Assembly: GCA_016702545.1 (NCBI GenBank)
Contig: JADJDT010000048.1
Location: 112,501-176,500 of the forward strand
Source of the DNA: Pseudomonadota bacterium
GTDB lineage: Bacteria > Myxococcota_A > Polyangia > GCA-2747355
Reading direction: 5' to 3'
Length of the DNA stretch: 64,000 nucleotides
The notes beneath the pieces are model-generated. The model searched no databases. It was given only the letters and a program-made list of their open reading frames with translations, and was not told the DNA's origin. Positions 33,087-42,033 of this stretch are shown here, one piece after another. Each line of letters opens with the position of its first letter. Within the stretch, counting starts at the first letter, position 1. Made by a program: the position numbers and the translations under genes.

Positions 33087-34625
33087 GTGTATCTGGAACG
33101 GTGTAGCGGGGTGGTGCTGCATCCGATGGCGCTGGCGGGGCCGCAGGGGATCGGCACGCTGGGGGATGCAGCCCATCGCTTCGTCGATTGGCTGGCCGCC
33201 GCCGGGCAGCAGCTCTGGCAGGTCTGCCCGCTGGGGCCGACGGGCTTCGGCAATTCGCCGTACCAATGCTTCTCGGCCTTCGCCGGCAATCCGCTGCTGA
33301 TCGACCTCGAGCGCCTGCAGCGCGCCGGCTGGCTCAGCGCCGACGAGCTGCGGCCGGAGCGCCCCTTCGGCGAGGCGCGCGTCGAGTTCGAGCAGGTGAT
33401 CCACTTCGTCTGGCAGCAGCTCGAGCGGGCCTACGGGCGCTTTCGCCAGCGCGCGACGCCAGCGATGCGCGAGGAGCTGGCGCGCTTCTGCAGCGAGCAG
33501 GCGGCCTGGCTCGATGACTACGCGCTCTTCATGGCGATCAAGAGCACCGTGCACGAGGCGTCGTGGGACTGCTGGGACGCGCCCTTGCGCCTGCGTGAGC
33601 CGGCAGCACTCGAGCAGGCTCGCGTGACGCTGGCCGACGGCATCGCCCTGCACCAGTTCGCCCAGTACCTGTTCTTCAGCCAGTGGCACGAGCTGAAGGC
33701 CTATGCCAACGGCCAGGGCGTGCGCATCATCGGCGACCTGCCGATTTATGTCGCCTACGACAGCGCGGACGTCTGGGCCCAGCGGGAGCTCTTCCGCCTC
33801 GATGCCCAGGGGCTGCCGACGGTGGTGGCGGGCGTGCCGCCGGACTACTTCAGCGCCACGGGCCAGCTCTGGGGCAACCCGCTCTACGACTGGGCCCAGC
33901 ACCACGAAACGGGCTATGCGTGGTGGATCGATGTCGTGCGGGCCAAGCTCTCCTGCTACGACCTGTTCCGCATCGATCACTTCCGTGGCTTTGCCGCCTA
34001 CTGGGCGGTGCCCTACGGCGACGCGACGGCCGAGCACGGGCGCTGGGAGCCGGGGCTGGGCGCGGCGCTCTTCCCGGCGCTGCGCGAGGCGCTGGGGTCG
34101 CTGCCGATCATCGCCGAGGACCTCGGGCTGATCACGCCCGACGTGGTCGCGCTGCGCGAGCAGTTCGGCTTCCCGGGGATGAAGATCCTCCAGTTCGCCT
34201 TCGCCTTCGAGGGCGAGAACGAGTACCGCCCGCACACCTACGAGACCAACTGCGTGGCCTACACCGGCACGCACGACAACGACACGGTGCGCGGCTGGCA
34301 GGCGACCGCGAGCCCCCAGGACCGCGCCTACGCCGAGGAGTACCTCGGCTCGGACGGTCAGAACCTGGCCTGGGACTTCGTCCGCGCGGTCTGGGCCTCA
34401 CCCGCGCTGGTGGCGATGGCGCCGCTGCAGGATCTGCTCGGCCTGGGCAGCGAGGCGCGCTTCAACGTGCCGGGCACGATGGGCGGCAACTGGGAGTGGC
34501 GTTGCGCCGCCGACGCCCTGACACCCGATCTCGCCACGCGCCTCAAGCGCCTGAGCGACGTCTACTGCCGCGCCGAGGACCCCCTGAACAAGCCGAAGCC
34601 CAAGCACGTCCCGGCAGCGACCTAG
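33087..34625 (+). CDS. malQ: 4-alpha-glucanotransferase (amylomaltase)
   Basis: Transfers alpha-1,4-glucan segments between maltodextrins (GH77). The 512-residue product has the family start SGVVLHPMALAGPQGIGTLG, PTGFGNSPYQC, IIGDLPIYVAYDSADVW, GVPPDYFSATGQLWGNPLYDW and the nucleophile region FRIDHFRGF. Acid Glu is in PIIAEDLG, and YTGTHDNDT precedes the C terminus. It starts at GTG 33087 with GAGG upstream. It lies between the GH13 lipoprotein gene and a sugar permease gene, a small alpha-glucan uptake and processing locus. Confidence 0.96.
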   Translation: MYLERCSGVVLHPMALAGPQGIGTLGDAAHRFVDWLAAAGQQLWQVCPLGPTGFGNSPYQCFSAFAGNPLLIDLERLQRAGWLSADELRPERPFGEARVEFEQVIHFVWQQLERAYGRFRQRATPAMREELARFCSEQAAWLDDYALFMAIKSTVHEASWDCWDAPLRLREPAALEQARVTLADGIALHQFAQYLFFSQWHELKAYANGQGVRIIGDLPIYVAYDSADVWAQRELFRLDAQGLPTVVAGVPPDYFSATGQLWGNPLYDWAQHHETGYAWWIDVVRAKLSCYDLFRIDHFRGFAAYWAVPYGDATAEHGRWEPGLGAALFPALREALGSLPIIAEDLGLITPDVVALREQFGFPGMKILQFAFAFEGENEYRPHTYETNCVAYTGTHDNDTVRGWQATASPQDRAYAEEYLGSDGQNLAWDFVRAVWASPALVAMAPLQDLLGLGSEARFNVPGTMGGNWEWRCAADALTPDLATRLKRLSDVYCRAEDPLNKPKPKHVPAAT

Positions 34626-34717
34626 TCGCGGCAGCAGGTCCGCGGGCAACGATCCGCAAGGCCTACGATCACACAGCACCGCGCACCCGACTGGCCCTCT
34701 CACGAACAGGACCTCCG

Positions 34718-36031
34718 ATGCTCGAGTTCCAGAAGAGACTCACCAACGGCTTCTATGCGCTGGTCAGCCTGCCCGCGACGGCGATGGGCTTTGCGCTCTC
34801 GGTGCAGATCTCGGCGTTGAGCTGGCTGCTCAGCACCAAGTTCCACCTCGACATCCACCAGGTCGGCCTGGTCTGGGCGGCCGGCCCGCTGGCGGGGATC
34901 TTCGGCCAGGTGATCGTCGGCCTGGTCAGCGACAAGGTCTGGTTCTGGGGCGGACGGCGCCGACCTTTCATCTTCGTCGGCGGCACGCTGGCGGCGCTGA
35001 TGCTCTTTCTGCTGCCGCGCATCGGCGGGGTCAACGCCGCGATCGGCGGGTTGCTGGGTGCCAACAGCCTGCTGATCGTGGCGACGTTGATCGCGCTGAC
35101 GCTGGACCTGGCGATCAACGTCAGCTTCAACCCGACGCGCTCGCTGATCGCCGATGTCACGCCCGAGGGTGAGGCCCGCACCAAGGGCTTCACCTGGATG
35201 CAGACGGTGTCCGGCTTCTGGGGCGTCGCGGCCTACTTCATCGGCGCCACCCTCGGGAACGAGGTGCTGATCAGCGTCGGGATGGTGATCGTGCTGCTGT
35301 TCTCGATCATTCCGACCTGCTTCGTCAGCGAGCCACGCAGCCTCGAGGCCGCGCACGAGCAGAGCGCGGGCCCGGCGACCAGCGACCAGAGCCAGATCTG
35401 GCGCATCTATTTCGCGCACGCCTTCTCGTGGATCGGGGTGCAGACGATGTTCGTCTACATCATCGCCTTCATCCAGCAGCGGCTGATCGCCGTCGGCACC
35501 AGCGCGGCGGACAGCGCCACGCAATCGGGGCGCATTATCTCGATCGCCTTCCTCGTGCTCAATGCCGTCGGCTTTCTGCTGCCGGGGCCGGTCTTCGGCC
35601 CGCTGGCCCGGCGGCTGGGGCGCGTCCGCACCCACATCGTGGCGCTGGCGATCATGGCGCTGGGCTACGTCGCGATCGCCACGCTGGCCGACCGTCCGCT
35701 GCTGCTCTACGCGCTGATGGCCGTCGTCGGGATCGGTTGGGGCGCGATCGTCAGCCTGCCCTTCGCCATCCTGAGTGAGAAGGTGGAGCGCGCCCGGATG
35801 GGGCTCTTCATGGGCATCTTCAACCTCTCGGTGGTGTTGCCGCAGCTCTTCGTCAGCCTGGCGTTAGGCAGGGTGATCCAGGCCGCACCCAACAAGAACA
35901 TCATCTTTCTGATCGCCGGCGCGTCGCTGGCCGTCTCAGCCGCGCTCTGGCTCCTGGTGCGGGAGCAAGCACCGACGGGCGCCGGCGGCAACGCGCCCGC
36001 CGACCCGCCGGTCCTGCGCGGCGGGCACTGA
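34718..36031 (+). CDS. MFS sugar transporter (maltose/sucrose permease-like)
   Basis: A 437-residue protein with about 12 hydrophobic helices. After helix 2, GQVIVGLVSDKVWFWGGRRRPF is the MFS loop motif in its glycoside transporter (GPH/SUT-like) form, and helix 4-5 carries NPTRSLIADVTPE, shared with sucrose and maltose permeases. It starts at ATG 34718, 93 bp after malQ. Together with MalQ and the GH13 lipoprotein it probably imports maltose or maltodextrins released outside. Substrate inferred from neighbours and family, not proven. Confidence 0.85.
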   Translation: MLEFQKRLTNGFYALVSLPATAMGFALSVQISALSWLLSTKFHLDIHQVGLVWAAGPLAGIFGQVIVGLVSDKVWFWGGRRRPFIFVGGTLAALMLFLLPRIGGVNAAIGGLLGANSLLIVATLIALTLDLAINVSFNPTRSLIADVTPEGEARTKGFTWMQTVSGFWGVAAYFIGATLGNEVLISVGMVIVLLFSIIPTCFVSEPRSLEAAHEQSAGPATSDQSQIWRIYFAHAFSWIGVQTMFVYIIAFIQQRLIAVGTSAADSATQSGRIISIAFLVLNAVGFLLPGPVFGPLARRLGRVRTHIVALAIMALGYVAIATLADRPLLLYALMAVVGIGWGAIVSLPFAILSEKVERARMGLFMGIFNLSVVLPQLFVSLALGRVIQAAPNKNIIFLIAGASLAVSAALWLLVREQAPTGAGGNAPADPPVLRGGH

Positions 36032-36132
36032 CGCGCCGCAGCCGCGACCCGTGGCGCGAAGGCGCCACAGCGCGGAGCCGGCGCTCCCGCGAAACCTGCT
36101 GACGGACCTGTCACGCGCCCTCTCGCGCGACC

Positions 36133-36161
36133 TTGCTGCCTCGGCGGACGCCGCGCATACT
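36133..36161 (+). promoter_or_regulatory. Candidate promoter for the 36.2-kb Uma2 gene
   Basis: TTGCTG (36133-36138) and CATACT (36156-36161) with a 17-bp spacer. The expected transcript start coincides with the ATG at 36168, so the mRNA would be leaderless; no Shine-Dalgarno is visible. Confidence 0.35.
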
Positions 36162-36167
36162 CGCGCC

Positions 36168-36761
36168 ATGGGCGCGCCTGCGGTCGAGCTTGCTGCCGGG
36201 AACCCACCCGAGGTCGAGGCGGCCTTCCAGGCGGCAGGGGAGGAGCTGGTGGCCGAGATCGTGGACGGCGAGCTGCACCTCAGCCCGCGTCCGCGCCCGC
36301 GTCACGCGCGCACGGCAACCAAGCTCGGCGCCAGGCTGGAAGGCCCCTTCGACAGCGGTGAGGGCGGCCCGGGCGGGTGGATCCTGCTCTTCGAGCCCGA
36401 GCTGCACCTCGGTCCGCGCCCCGACAAGCTGGTGCCCGATCTGGCCGGCTGGCGCCGCGAGCGCTTTCCGTTGGAGGCCTTTGCCGAGCACGCGCCGGTC
36501 GGACTGAGCGTGGCGCCGGACTGGGTCTGCGAGGTGCTGAGCGGGAGCACCGAGGCCCTCGACCGCGGCAAGAAGCTCGGCCTCTACGGCCGCGAGGGCG
36601 TGCGCCACCTCTGGTTGGTCAACCCGACGCTCTACACCGTCGAGGTCTACCGCCTCGAGCGCGGGGCCTGGGTCGTCGCGGGCGTGCACCAGGGCCCCGT
36701 GCCGGCCCGAATCGAACCTTTCGATGCGGTGGCCCTGGACCTCGGCGCGATCTGGGTCTGA
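36168..36761 (+). CDS. Uma2 family protein (DUF820, PD-(D/E)XK nuclease-like)
   Basis: A 197-residue product of the DUF820/Uma2 family, a restriction-endonuclease-like fold of unknown role, expanded in cyanobacteria and Myxococcota. Visible motifs: VAEIVDGELHLSPRP near the start, KLVPDLAGWR (the conserved Pro-Asp of the active site), VCEVLSGSTEALDRGKK (E-x-S with the Lys) and YGREGVRHLWLVNP. ATG at 36168 is chosen because homology begins soon after and a promoter-like sequence precedes it. A palindromic element follows the stop. A second Uma2 gene lies at 54.7 kb. Confidence 0.85.
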   Translation: MGAPAVELAAGNPPEVEAAFQAAGEELVAEIVDGELHLSPRPRPRHARTATKLGARLEGPFDSGEGGPGGWILLFEPELHLGPRPDKLVPDLAGWRRERFPLEAFAEHAPVGLSVAPDWVCEVLSGSTEALDRGKKLGLYGREGVRHLWLVNPTLYTVEVYRLERGAWVVAGVHQGPVPARIEPFDAVALDLGAIWV

Positions 36762-36774
36762 CCTTCGAGCGCTT

Positions 36775-36915
36775 GATGTGCTCGGCCGAAGTTGTGAGCC
36801 GTTCGAGCGCAAGGCGCGGCGAGCACCGGAGCGGAGCGTACGGGCTGGTACGTGAGCACCGGAGCGCAGCCGCAACGCAGCGATCGGGCGGATCACGACT
36901 TCCGCCGAGCACATC
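36775..36915 (+). mobile_element. Palindromic border element, family B, copy 3
   Basis: About 26-bp imperfect terminal arms, beginning GATGTGCTCGGCCGAAG at 36775, with the complement ending at 36915. The core GCGCAAGGCGCGGCGAGC, apex CGTAC/GTACG and GCAGCCGCAACGCAG are nearly identical to copies 1 and 2. It lies between convergent genes; TAG formed at the right edge is the stop codon (minus strand) of the parvulin lipoprotein gene. Confidence 0.85.
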
Positions 36916-38276
36916 TAACGCAAACGCTGGATCAGGTGGTACCCGAAACGCGTCTCGACGAGATCGGCGATCTGACCGACCCGCAGCCCGAAGGCGTACT
37001 GCTCGAAACGCGGTTCCATCTCGCCGCGGGCGAAGGGCGGCAGCTCGCCGCCGTGCTCGGCCGAGGGATCGTCGGAGAGCTCGCGCGCCAGCGCGGCGAA
37101 GTCGGCGCCGGGCTCGCGGAGCCGCCGTAGCAGCTGCAGGGCCAAAGCATAGGCCTCCCGCTTGAGGCGCGGCGTGCGCGGCTGAGCATCGCACTCCTTG
37201 CAGCCGAGCAGAATGTGGCGCACCAGCGCCTTGCGCAACGGCAGCCGCTTGATCACATGAAAGCCGTAAGGTGTCTCGACGACGCCCGAGACCTGGCCCT
37301 CGGCTAGCCCGCGCACGGCGGCGAGATAGGGCTCGAAGCCCTCGAGCAGCCGCCCTGGGCGCAGCGGCGCGATCACCCCGCCACGGACATTCGAGGGGCT
37401 ATCCGAGAAGCGGCTGGCCAGCAACGCGAAGTTCGCCTCGGGCGTGGCAGCGAGCCGCGCCACCTTCTCGGCCTGGGCTCGAGCCTCCTCGCGCGTGCGC
37501 TGCAACGCGGGTGGCGCCAGCTTGGCGCCGGCGTAGGTCACGAGCACATGGGCCGTCGAATATTCTTCGAGCGGTACGCGCTCGATCACGTAGTAGCCGT
37601 ACTTGGTCTGGACGGGGTCGCCGACCTGGCCCTCGCCCAGCGCCAGCGCACGCGCGGTGAAGGGGGCTTCGGCCTCACCGTCGCGAAAGACCTCGACGGC
37701 GCCGCGAGCCGCGACCGGTGCCTCGGAGAAGCGCCGCGCCAGCGCGACGAAGTCGGCGCCGCGCTGCCGCGCCTGCTGCGCCAGGATCGCCGCGCGCTTG
37801 GCCGCCGCCGCGGCGCTGCGCTGCGAGACGGCCCGCTCGCAGCCGCTGTGGGTCACCAGGATGTAGCGCACGGCGACCTCGAGCGGGGGCTCCCCGACAG
37901 GGCGCGGCAAGCGCGCGGCGTCGATCGGCAACCGCGGATCGAAGCCGAGGTCGGCGACCGCGGGATCGTCGGCAGCCGCGGGGGCGGCCACCACCGCTTC
38001 CGGCGCCGCCCCGCCGCGAGGGGCCTCGCGGTGGCATCCTGCCGCGGTGGCCACCAGGGCCACGGCCAGCGTGCCGCCACACAGTACCAGCTTGGTACAG
38101 CTCCCCGATAGAAGGCGACCACCTCGCTCGCTCTGGACGCCGAGGGGCCGCGTTGCGCCTCCTGGAAATACCCCGAGTATTCCGGCGTCGGCGCGCCTTG
38201 CCCTCGGCGCCCAGCCCTTCGCGGTCTGGTCGCCTTCTTCCGGCTCGCTGTACCTCGACGCTTCGCCTCTGATCAT
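36915..38276 (-). CDS. Lipoprotein with three parvulin-like peptidyl-prolyl isomerase domains
   Basis: Three consecutive parvulin (PpiC/SurA-type) domains, each with the AxxxxxxxLxxGxDFxxLAxxxS core and closing GYYVIERV-, GFHVIKRL- and GYHLIQRL-type strands. The domains are preceded by a Pro/Ala-rich linker, so it is a likely envelope folding factor. A textbook lipoprotein signal, KLVLCGGTLAVALVATAAGC, starts at codon AAG 38093. The codon before it, where a start should be, is ACC and belongs to palindromic element B5. The only in-frame ATG (38276) lies beyond the element and would put about 60 residues ahead of the signal. The true start is unresolved. Stop codon formed by element B3. Confidence 0.8.
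   Translation of the reverse strand: MIRGEASRYSEPEEGDQTAKGWAPRARRADAGILGVFPGGATRPLGVQSERGGRLLSGSCTKLVLCGGTLAVALVATAAGCHREAPRGGAAPEAVVAAPAAADDPAVADLGFDPRLPIDAARLPRPVGEPPLEVAVRYILVTHSGCERAVSQRSAAAAAKRAAILAQQARQRGADFVALARRFSEAPVAARGAVEVFRDGEAEAPFTARALALGEGQVGDPVQTKYGYYVIERVPLEEYSTAHVLVTYAGAKLAPPALQRTREEARAQAEKVARLAATPEANFALLASRFSDSPSNVRGGVIAPLRPGRLLEGFEPYLAAVRGLAEGQVSGVVETPYGFHVIKRLPLRKALVRHILLGCKECDAQPRTPRLKREAYALALQLLRRLREPGADFAALARELSDDPSAEHGGELPPFARGEMEPRFEQYAFGLRVGQIADLVETRFGYHLIQRLR
38094..38254 (-). mobile_element. Palindromic border element, family B, copy 5
   Basis: Terminal arms of about 30 bp with a few mismatches: GGTACAGC, CCG and AGAAGGCGACCA blocks at 38094-38123 are repeated inverted up to 38254. 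On the minus strand the core is GGCAAGGCGCGCCGACGCC, apex GGAATAC/GTATTTCC, then GGCGCAACGCGGCCC, most like the core of the 39.3-kb copy. The left edge replaces the expected start codon of the parvulin lipoprotein gene. Confidence 0.75.
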
Positions 38277-38336
38277 GTTTCGCCTCGGCGCCGCGGTCCA
38301 CGCACCCTGCGCGGGGCTGCTGGCGCGGGCCCCTAC

Positions 38337-39215
38337 CTACCCCGAGGGCTCGCCCGCGTAAAGCGCGAGCAGCTCGCGACCGAGCACCAGGTCTGCCGTG
38401 GATCGGTAGCTGCCGGCGAGGTCGAGCTCGAGGTAGTGCTTGTGCGCGTTGCGCAGGCCGAAACTGCTAGACAGCACGAGCTGCTCGTCGCCGACGCGGT
38501 TGAAGCCGTCATTGACGACCTCGTGGCCGAAGACGACGAGGTGCAGCGCTGGCCCCTCGCTACCGCTCAGCGCGGTCAGGAAGGCCCGCGCGACGGCCTT
38601 CGGGCAACGGCGCGCCCACAGCAAGCGGCCCAGCGGGGGCATCTGGTCGAGCTGATCGAGGCGCATCTGCTCATACCCGTCGTAGCGCAGGGCCTCGATC
38701 GCATGGGCGCCATCGATCACCAGATTTGGCGCGGCATGGGTCACGGCCACACCGCAGCCGGTGATCGCCACCAGCGGGAAGCCGGCGAAGAGCGCGCGGT
38801 AGCGGGCGGCGCGTGCGGACCCGACCACCTCCTCGAAGTGCCGCGTCTCGTCGGGCCAGAACTTCGGCGTGTGCGGACCGCCGATGTGCGAATGCTCGTG
38901 ATTGCCCAGCAGCGCGTGGACCTGCGCGGGAAAGGCCGCCTGCAGCGCGATGAACTCATCGAGCAGGGGACCGGAGTGATCCTCGTAGTAGGAGCCCATG
39001 AAGTCGGGCCAGTCGGGCAGGCTGTAGTCCGGCCCGTGGATCAGGTCACCGGTGAAGAGCAGGTGCGCGGCCCCCTCGGTGGTCTGCCGCGCGGCCTCGA
39101 AGAGATCCCGCAGGCGCCGGAAGTCCTGCAGGTTGCCGTGCAGATCAGTGGCCACCAGCAAGCGCCCACGGCGCGGCAAGCGCAAGATGCGAGGGCTAGG
39201 GTCAGCGGCCGTCAT
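38337..39215 (-). CDS. Calcineurin-like metallophosphoesterase
   Basis: A 292-residue cytoplasmic protein with the metallophosphoesterase motifs in order: DLHGN (about 24-28; di-metal Asp and His), GDLIHG (about 55), GNHEHSH (about 104), a later HAAPN and VFGHE near 227. Closest in style to Ser/Thr protein phosphatase-like or bis-nucleotide hydrolase members; the substrate cannot be told. A TATATT hexamer (39238-39233, minus strand) lies about 18 bp before the ATG; there is no clear Shine-Dalgarno. It is followed in transcription by element B5 and preceded by B4. Confidence 0.85.
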   Translation of the reverse strand: MTAADPSPRILRLPRRGRLLVATDLHGNLQDFRRLRDLFEAARQTTEGAAHLLFTGDLIHGPDYSLPDWPDFMGSYYEDHSGPLLDEFIALQAAFPAQVHALLGNHEHSHIGGPHTPKFWPDETRHFEEVVGSARAARYRALFAGFPLVAITGCGVAVTHAAPNLVIDGAHAIEALRYDGYEQMRLDQLDQMPPLGRLLWARRCPKAVARAFLTALSGSEGPALHLVVFGHEVVNDGFNRVGDEQLVLSSSFGLRNAHKHYLELDLAGSYRSTADLVLGRELLALYAGEPSG

Positions 39216-39265
39216 GCAGGAGGTCTGGGCCGAATATAGCAGTGGCCGCCGCTGCCCGTCGACTT

Positions 39266-39423
39266 AGGACCCGCTCGAAAATGACTTGATCAACTGGGCG
39301 TTGAGGCGCCCGCCGGGCAAGGCGCAGCGACGAAGGAATACTGTTGGTATTGCGAGGAGCTGCAACGCAGCCCGGCGGGATGGATCGACGGCCAGATGGA
39401 TGAGTTATTTCCGAGCGGGTCCT
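39266..39423 (+). mobile_element. Palindromic border element, family B, copy 4
   Basis: Arms of 21 bp (19 matching), starting AGGACCCGCTCG at 39266 with the complement ending at 39423. Inside are GAGGCGCCCGCCGGGCAAGG and CCCGGCGGGATGGATCG, shared with copy 1, around a different apex AATAC/GTATT. Outer arms and apex differ from the other copies but are self-complementary. It is flanked by TTA on both sides; the right TTA is the stop codon (minus strand) of the ABC permease gene. Confidence 0.88.
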
Positions 39424-41186
39424 TAGGGCTGCTGTCGGTCAAGGGCACGGCCACCGAGCCACAGCGGCAGCACCACCGCGAGGGCGGTGGTGAGCAACGC
39501 GCCGAGCGCGCAGAGGGCCAGCCGGCCGGGGTGCAAGGCATACTGCCCCGCGATCACGGCGGCGGGGTAGGCCGCGCAGCCCACCAGGGCGAAGGCGACG
39601 AGCATGGCCAGCGTCATGCAGACCAACGCACCGAAGGAGGCCGCCACCTTGGCCGCGCTTTCGGCGCGATAGTCGGGCAAGAGCGCGCCGACCCCTAACG
39701 AGAGCGCGGCCACGGCGGTGGCCGTGAGCGCCGCCACCGCTGCGCTGAGAGCGGTCAACGCCGGCCCGACGCGCAGGATCTGCGCCGAGGCGATGGCCAT
39801 CAGCTCGGCGACGAAGAGCATCGCGGGCAGGATCGAGGCGAGCTTGGCGCGGAGTAGCTGCGACCGATGCAGCGGCGCCGCGAAGAGCAACCACAGCATG
39901 CGCCCCTCGCCCGAGATCACGGGGAAGGCGAAACGCACCCCCACGGCGGTGGTGACGAAGCCGGAGAGCCCGAGGCCGAGCAGGTAGAGCGCCAGGGGGC
40001 CCACCAGGCCGCTGTCGCCCAGCTGGCGGAAGTGGCGAAAGTTGTAGAGGTAGACGAAGACGAGCGCGGCCAAGAGCACGAGCTGCGACCACTGCGAGGG
40101 GTCGCGCACGAAGAGCTTGAGGTCCTTGACCATCAGCTCGCGCGTCGCACCACGCGGGGCGAGGGCCGCCGGGAGGCGCGCCCAGTCGGCCGCCACGCCA
40201 TGCCGCCCGGGCGCACGGATCGCGCCGTCCGCTGGCAGGGGCCGCTGACGCCAGCGCGCCCACCAGCGCGACAGGGGCGCGACGGCGCGGCCCTCCTGGC
40301 TGCGCGAGAACGCCGCGGCGTAGCAGCGCCGATGCAGCAGTGAGGCCAGGGCGTGCAGGCTGGCGGCGCCGGACCACAGCGCGACGATCAGCAGCACGTG
40401 ATCGCGACTGGCGCCGGCGTCGTCGCGAAAGGTGCTGCCGATGACCACCGCCGCCCAGTGCGAGGGGAGCCAGCCGCCCGAGGGGGCGGAGAACGAGCTC
40501 AGGAAGCTGACCAGCGAGGCGAAGCCATCGGGGTTGAGCATCCGCTCCGGCTGCAGCAGCCGCAGCGCGACATAGAGCACGACGAAGGCGACGAAGGCCA
40601 GGCCCACGATCAGCCCGCGGACCCGGGCGGCGGGGAAGACCCGCACGAGCAGCAGCGTGACGATCAGCCCGATCAGCGCGGGCAACGCCAGCAGCGGCGG
40701 CGCCACCGCTGCCAGCGCGAGATACGAGCGCGGCGTGCCTGCCACCTGGATGAAGGCCACCAGCACCGGCAGCGCGAAGGCGACGACCATCCACGTCGAC
40801 TGCGCCGCCTGCTCGACGAGCCTGGCGCTGAAGAGCACGCGCGGCGGAACGGGAGCCGGCACCAGCAGCTCGAGGTCGCGCGCGAGGAAGTAGCTGCCGA
40901 GCGCCGTGACGACGTTGCTCAGCAGCAGCACGCTGAGCAGCACGAGCAACACCACGTCGAGCAGCCGCCGGCAGAGCAGCGGCCCGATCACCTCGATGCC
41001 GTAGCACAGGCGCAGGAACCAGAGCGCCGCGGCGTAGAGGCCGAGCGCCAGCAGCAGCCCCATCGCCGTGAAGGCGAAGCGCACGCCGAGCTGGCCGCGG
41101 GTGGCGCGCTGCAGGCGCAGCTTGGGCCACAACACGCTGCCGAGCCAGACCAGACGCGCGGGGACCCTGCCGGTGGCGAGCGGCAC
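39423..41186 (-). CDS. ABC-2-like transporter permease (large, two-bundle)
   Basis: A 587-residue integral membrane protein with at least 12 hydrophobic helices in two groups (about 35-250 and 360-580) separated by a charged loop (about 290-350). Motifs such as ARDLELLVPAPVPPRVLFSARL and VISGEGRMLWLLFAAPLHRSQLLRAKL are repeated-like in both halves, as in putative ABC exporter permeases of this size. It follows the ATPase gene by four bases and is the last gene of the operon 43016-39423. Cargo unknown. The stop codon TAA overlaps element B4. Confidence 0.8.
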   Translation of the reverse strand: MPLATGRVPARLVWLGSVLWPKLRLQRATRGQLGVRFAFTAMGLLLALGLYAAALWFLRLCYGIEVIGPLLCRRLLDVVLLVLLSVLLLSNVVTALGSYFLARDLELLVPAPVPPRVLFSARLVEQAAQSTWMVVAFALPVLVAFIQVAGTPRSYLALAAVAPPLLALPALIGLIVTLLLVRVFPAARVRGLIVGLAFVAFVVLYVALRLLQPERMLNPDGFASLVSFLSSFSAPSGGWLPSHWAAVVIGSTFRDDAGASRDHVLLIVALWSGAASLHALASLLHRRCYAAAFSRSQEGRAVAPLSRWWARWRQRPLPADGAIRAPGRHGVAADWARLPAALAPRGATRELMVKDLKLFVRDPSQWSQLVLLAALVFVYLYNFRHFRQLGDSGLVGPLALYLLGLGLSGFVTTAVGVRFAFPVISGEGRMLWLLFAAPLHRSQLLRAKLASILPAMLFVAELMAIASAQILRVGPALTALSAAVAALTATAVAALSLGVGALLPDYRAESAAKVAASFGALVCMTLAMLVAFALVGCAAYPAAVIAGQYALHPGRLALCALGALLTTALAVVLPLWLGGRALDRQQP

Positions 41187-41190
41187 GGCC

Positions 41191-42033
41191 CTACCCTCCC
41201 GCCGCGGGGTCGTGGTCAGCCCCCGCCGGCGCGCGCTCCGTCAGGCGGAGAAAGATCTCCTCGAGTCGCTCGCTCCGCGTGGCGTGAGCGCGCCGCACCT
41301 CGGCCAGCGAGCCGGCGGCGATCACCCGCCCGCGGTCGATGATCGCCAGCGCGTCACAGACCTGCTCGACGACCTCGAGCGTGTGGGTCGAGAGCACCAC
41401 CGCTAGCTGCTGCTGATCGGCCAGCTCACGCACGACCTGCTTCAGTCGCGCCGCACCCCGCGGGTCGAGGCCGACCATCGGCTCGTCGAGGATCAGCAGC
41501 GCCGGACGGTGCAGCAGCGCGGCGCAGAGCAGCAGCCGTTGCCGCATGCCGTGCGAGTAGGCCTCGACCGGCTCGCCAGCCCAGCTCTTGAGCTCGAAGC
41601 GCTCCAACCAGTACTGGGCCTGCTGCTCGAGATCGGCGGGTTCCATGCCCCACAGGCCGCCCACGAAGCGCAGCAGCTCGCTGCCGGTGAGCTTCTCGTA
41701 GAGAAAGGGCCGGTCGCCAATGAAGCCGATCTGCCGCTTCGCCGCCAAGGGCTCGCGCCAGGCATCGACGCCACCGACGTAGATCGCGCCCGCGCTGGGC
41801 CGCAGTAGCCCGGTGATCATCCGCAGCGTGGTGGTCTTGCCGGCGCCATTGGGGCCCAGCAGGCCGAAGACCTGCCCACGGGCCACGGTCAGATCGATGC
41901 CCTGCACGGCCTCGAAGGCGCCGAAGCTGCGTCGTAGGCCCCGCAGCTCGAGCACGGGCTCGGCGGTCGCCTGCGAAGATTCCTGCGCCCCGGGAGCGGC
42001 GCCGCCCGCACGGCTGGTGCTCGGCTTCGTCAA
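41191..42033 (-). CDS. ABC transporter ATP-binding protein
   Basis: About 280 residues. Walker A GLLGPNGAGKTTTLRM, signature YSHGMRQRLLLCAALLH, Walker B LLILDEPMVGLDP and switch His in LSTHTLEVVEQ. The best start is TTG 42033 (GGGGAGAG a few bases upstream), which overlaps the stop of the preceding gene as TTGA, indicating coupled translation; the frame stays open further upstream inside that gene. Drives the permease at 39423. Confidence 0.92.
   Translation of the reverse strand: MTKPSTSRAGGAAPGAQESSQATAEPVLELRGLRRSFGAFEAVQGIDLTVARGQVFGLLGPNGAGKTTTLRMITGLLRPSAGAIYVGGVDAWREPLAAKRQIGFIGDRPFLYEKLTGSELLRFVGGLWGMEPADLEQQAQYWLERFELKSWAGEPVEAYSHGMRQRLLLCAALLHRPALLILDEPMVGLDPRGAARLKQVVRELADQQQLAVVLSTHTLEVVEQVCDALAIIDRGRVIAAGSLAEVRRAHATRSERLEEIFLRLTERAPAGADHDPAAGG

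Noticed and set aside
32757..34274. 505-codon minus-strand open frame
   Set aside because: It lies fully antisense to malQ, which has all GH77 motifs; the antisense product is low-complexity.
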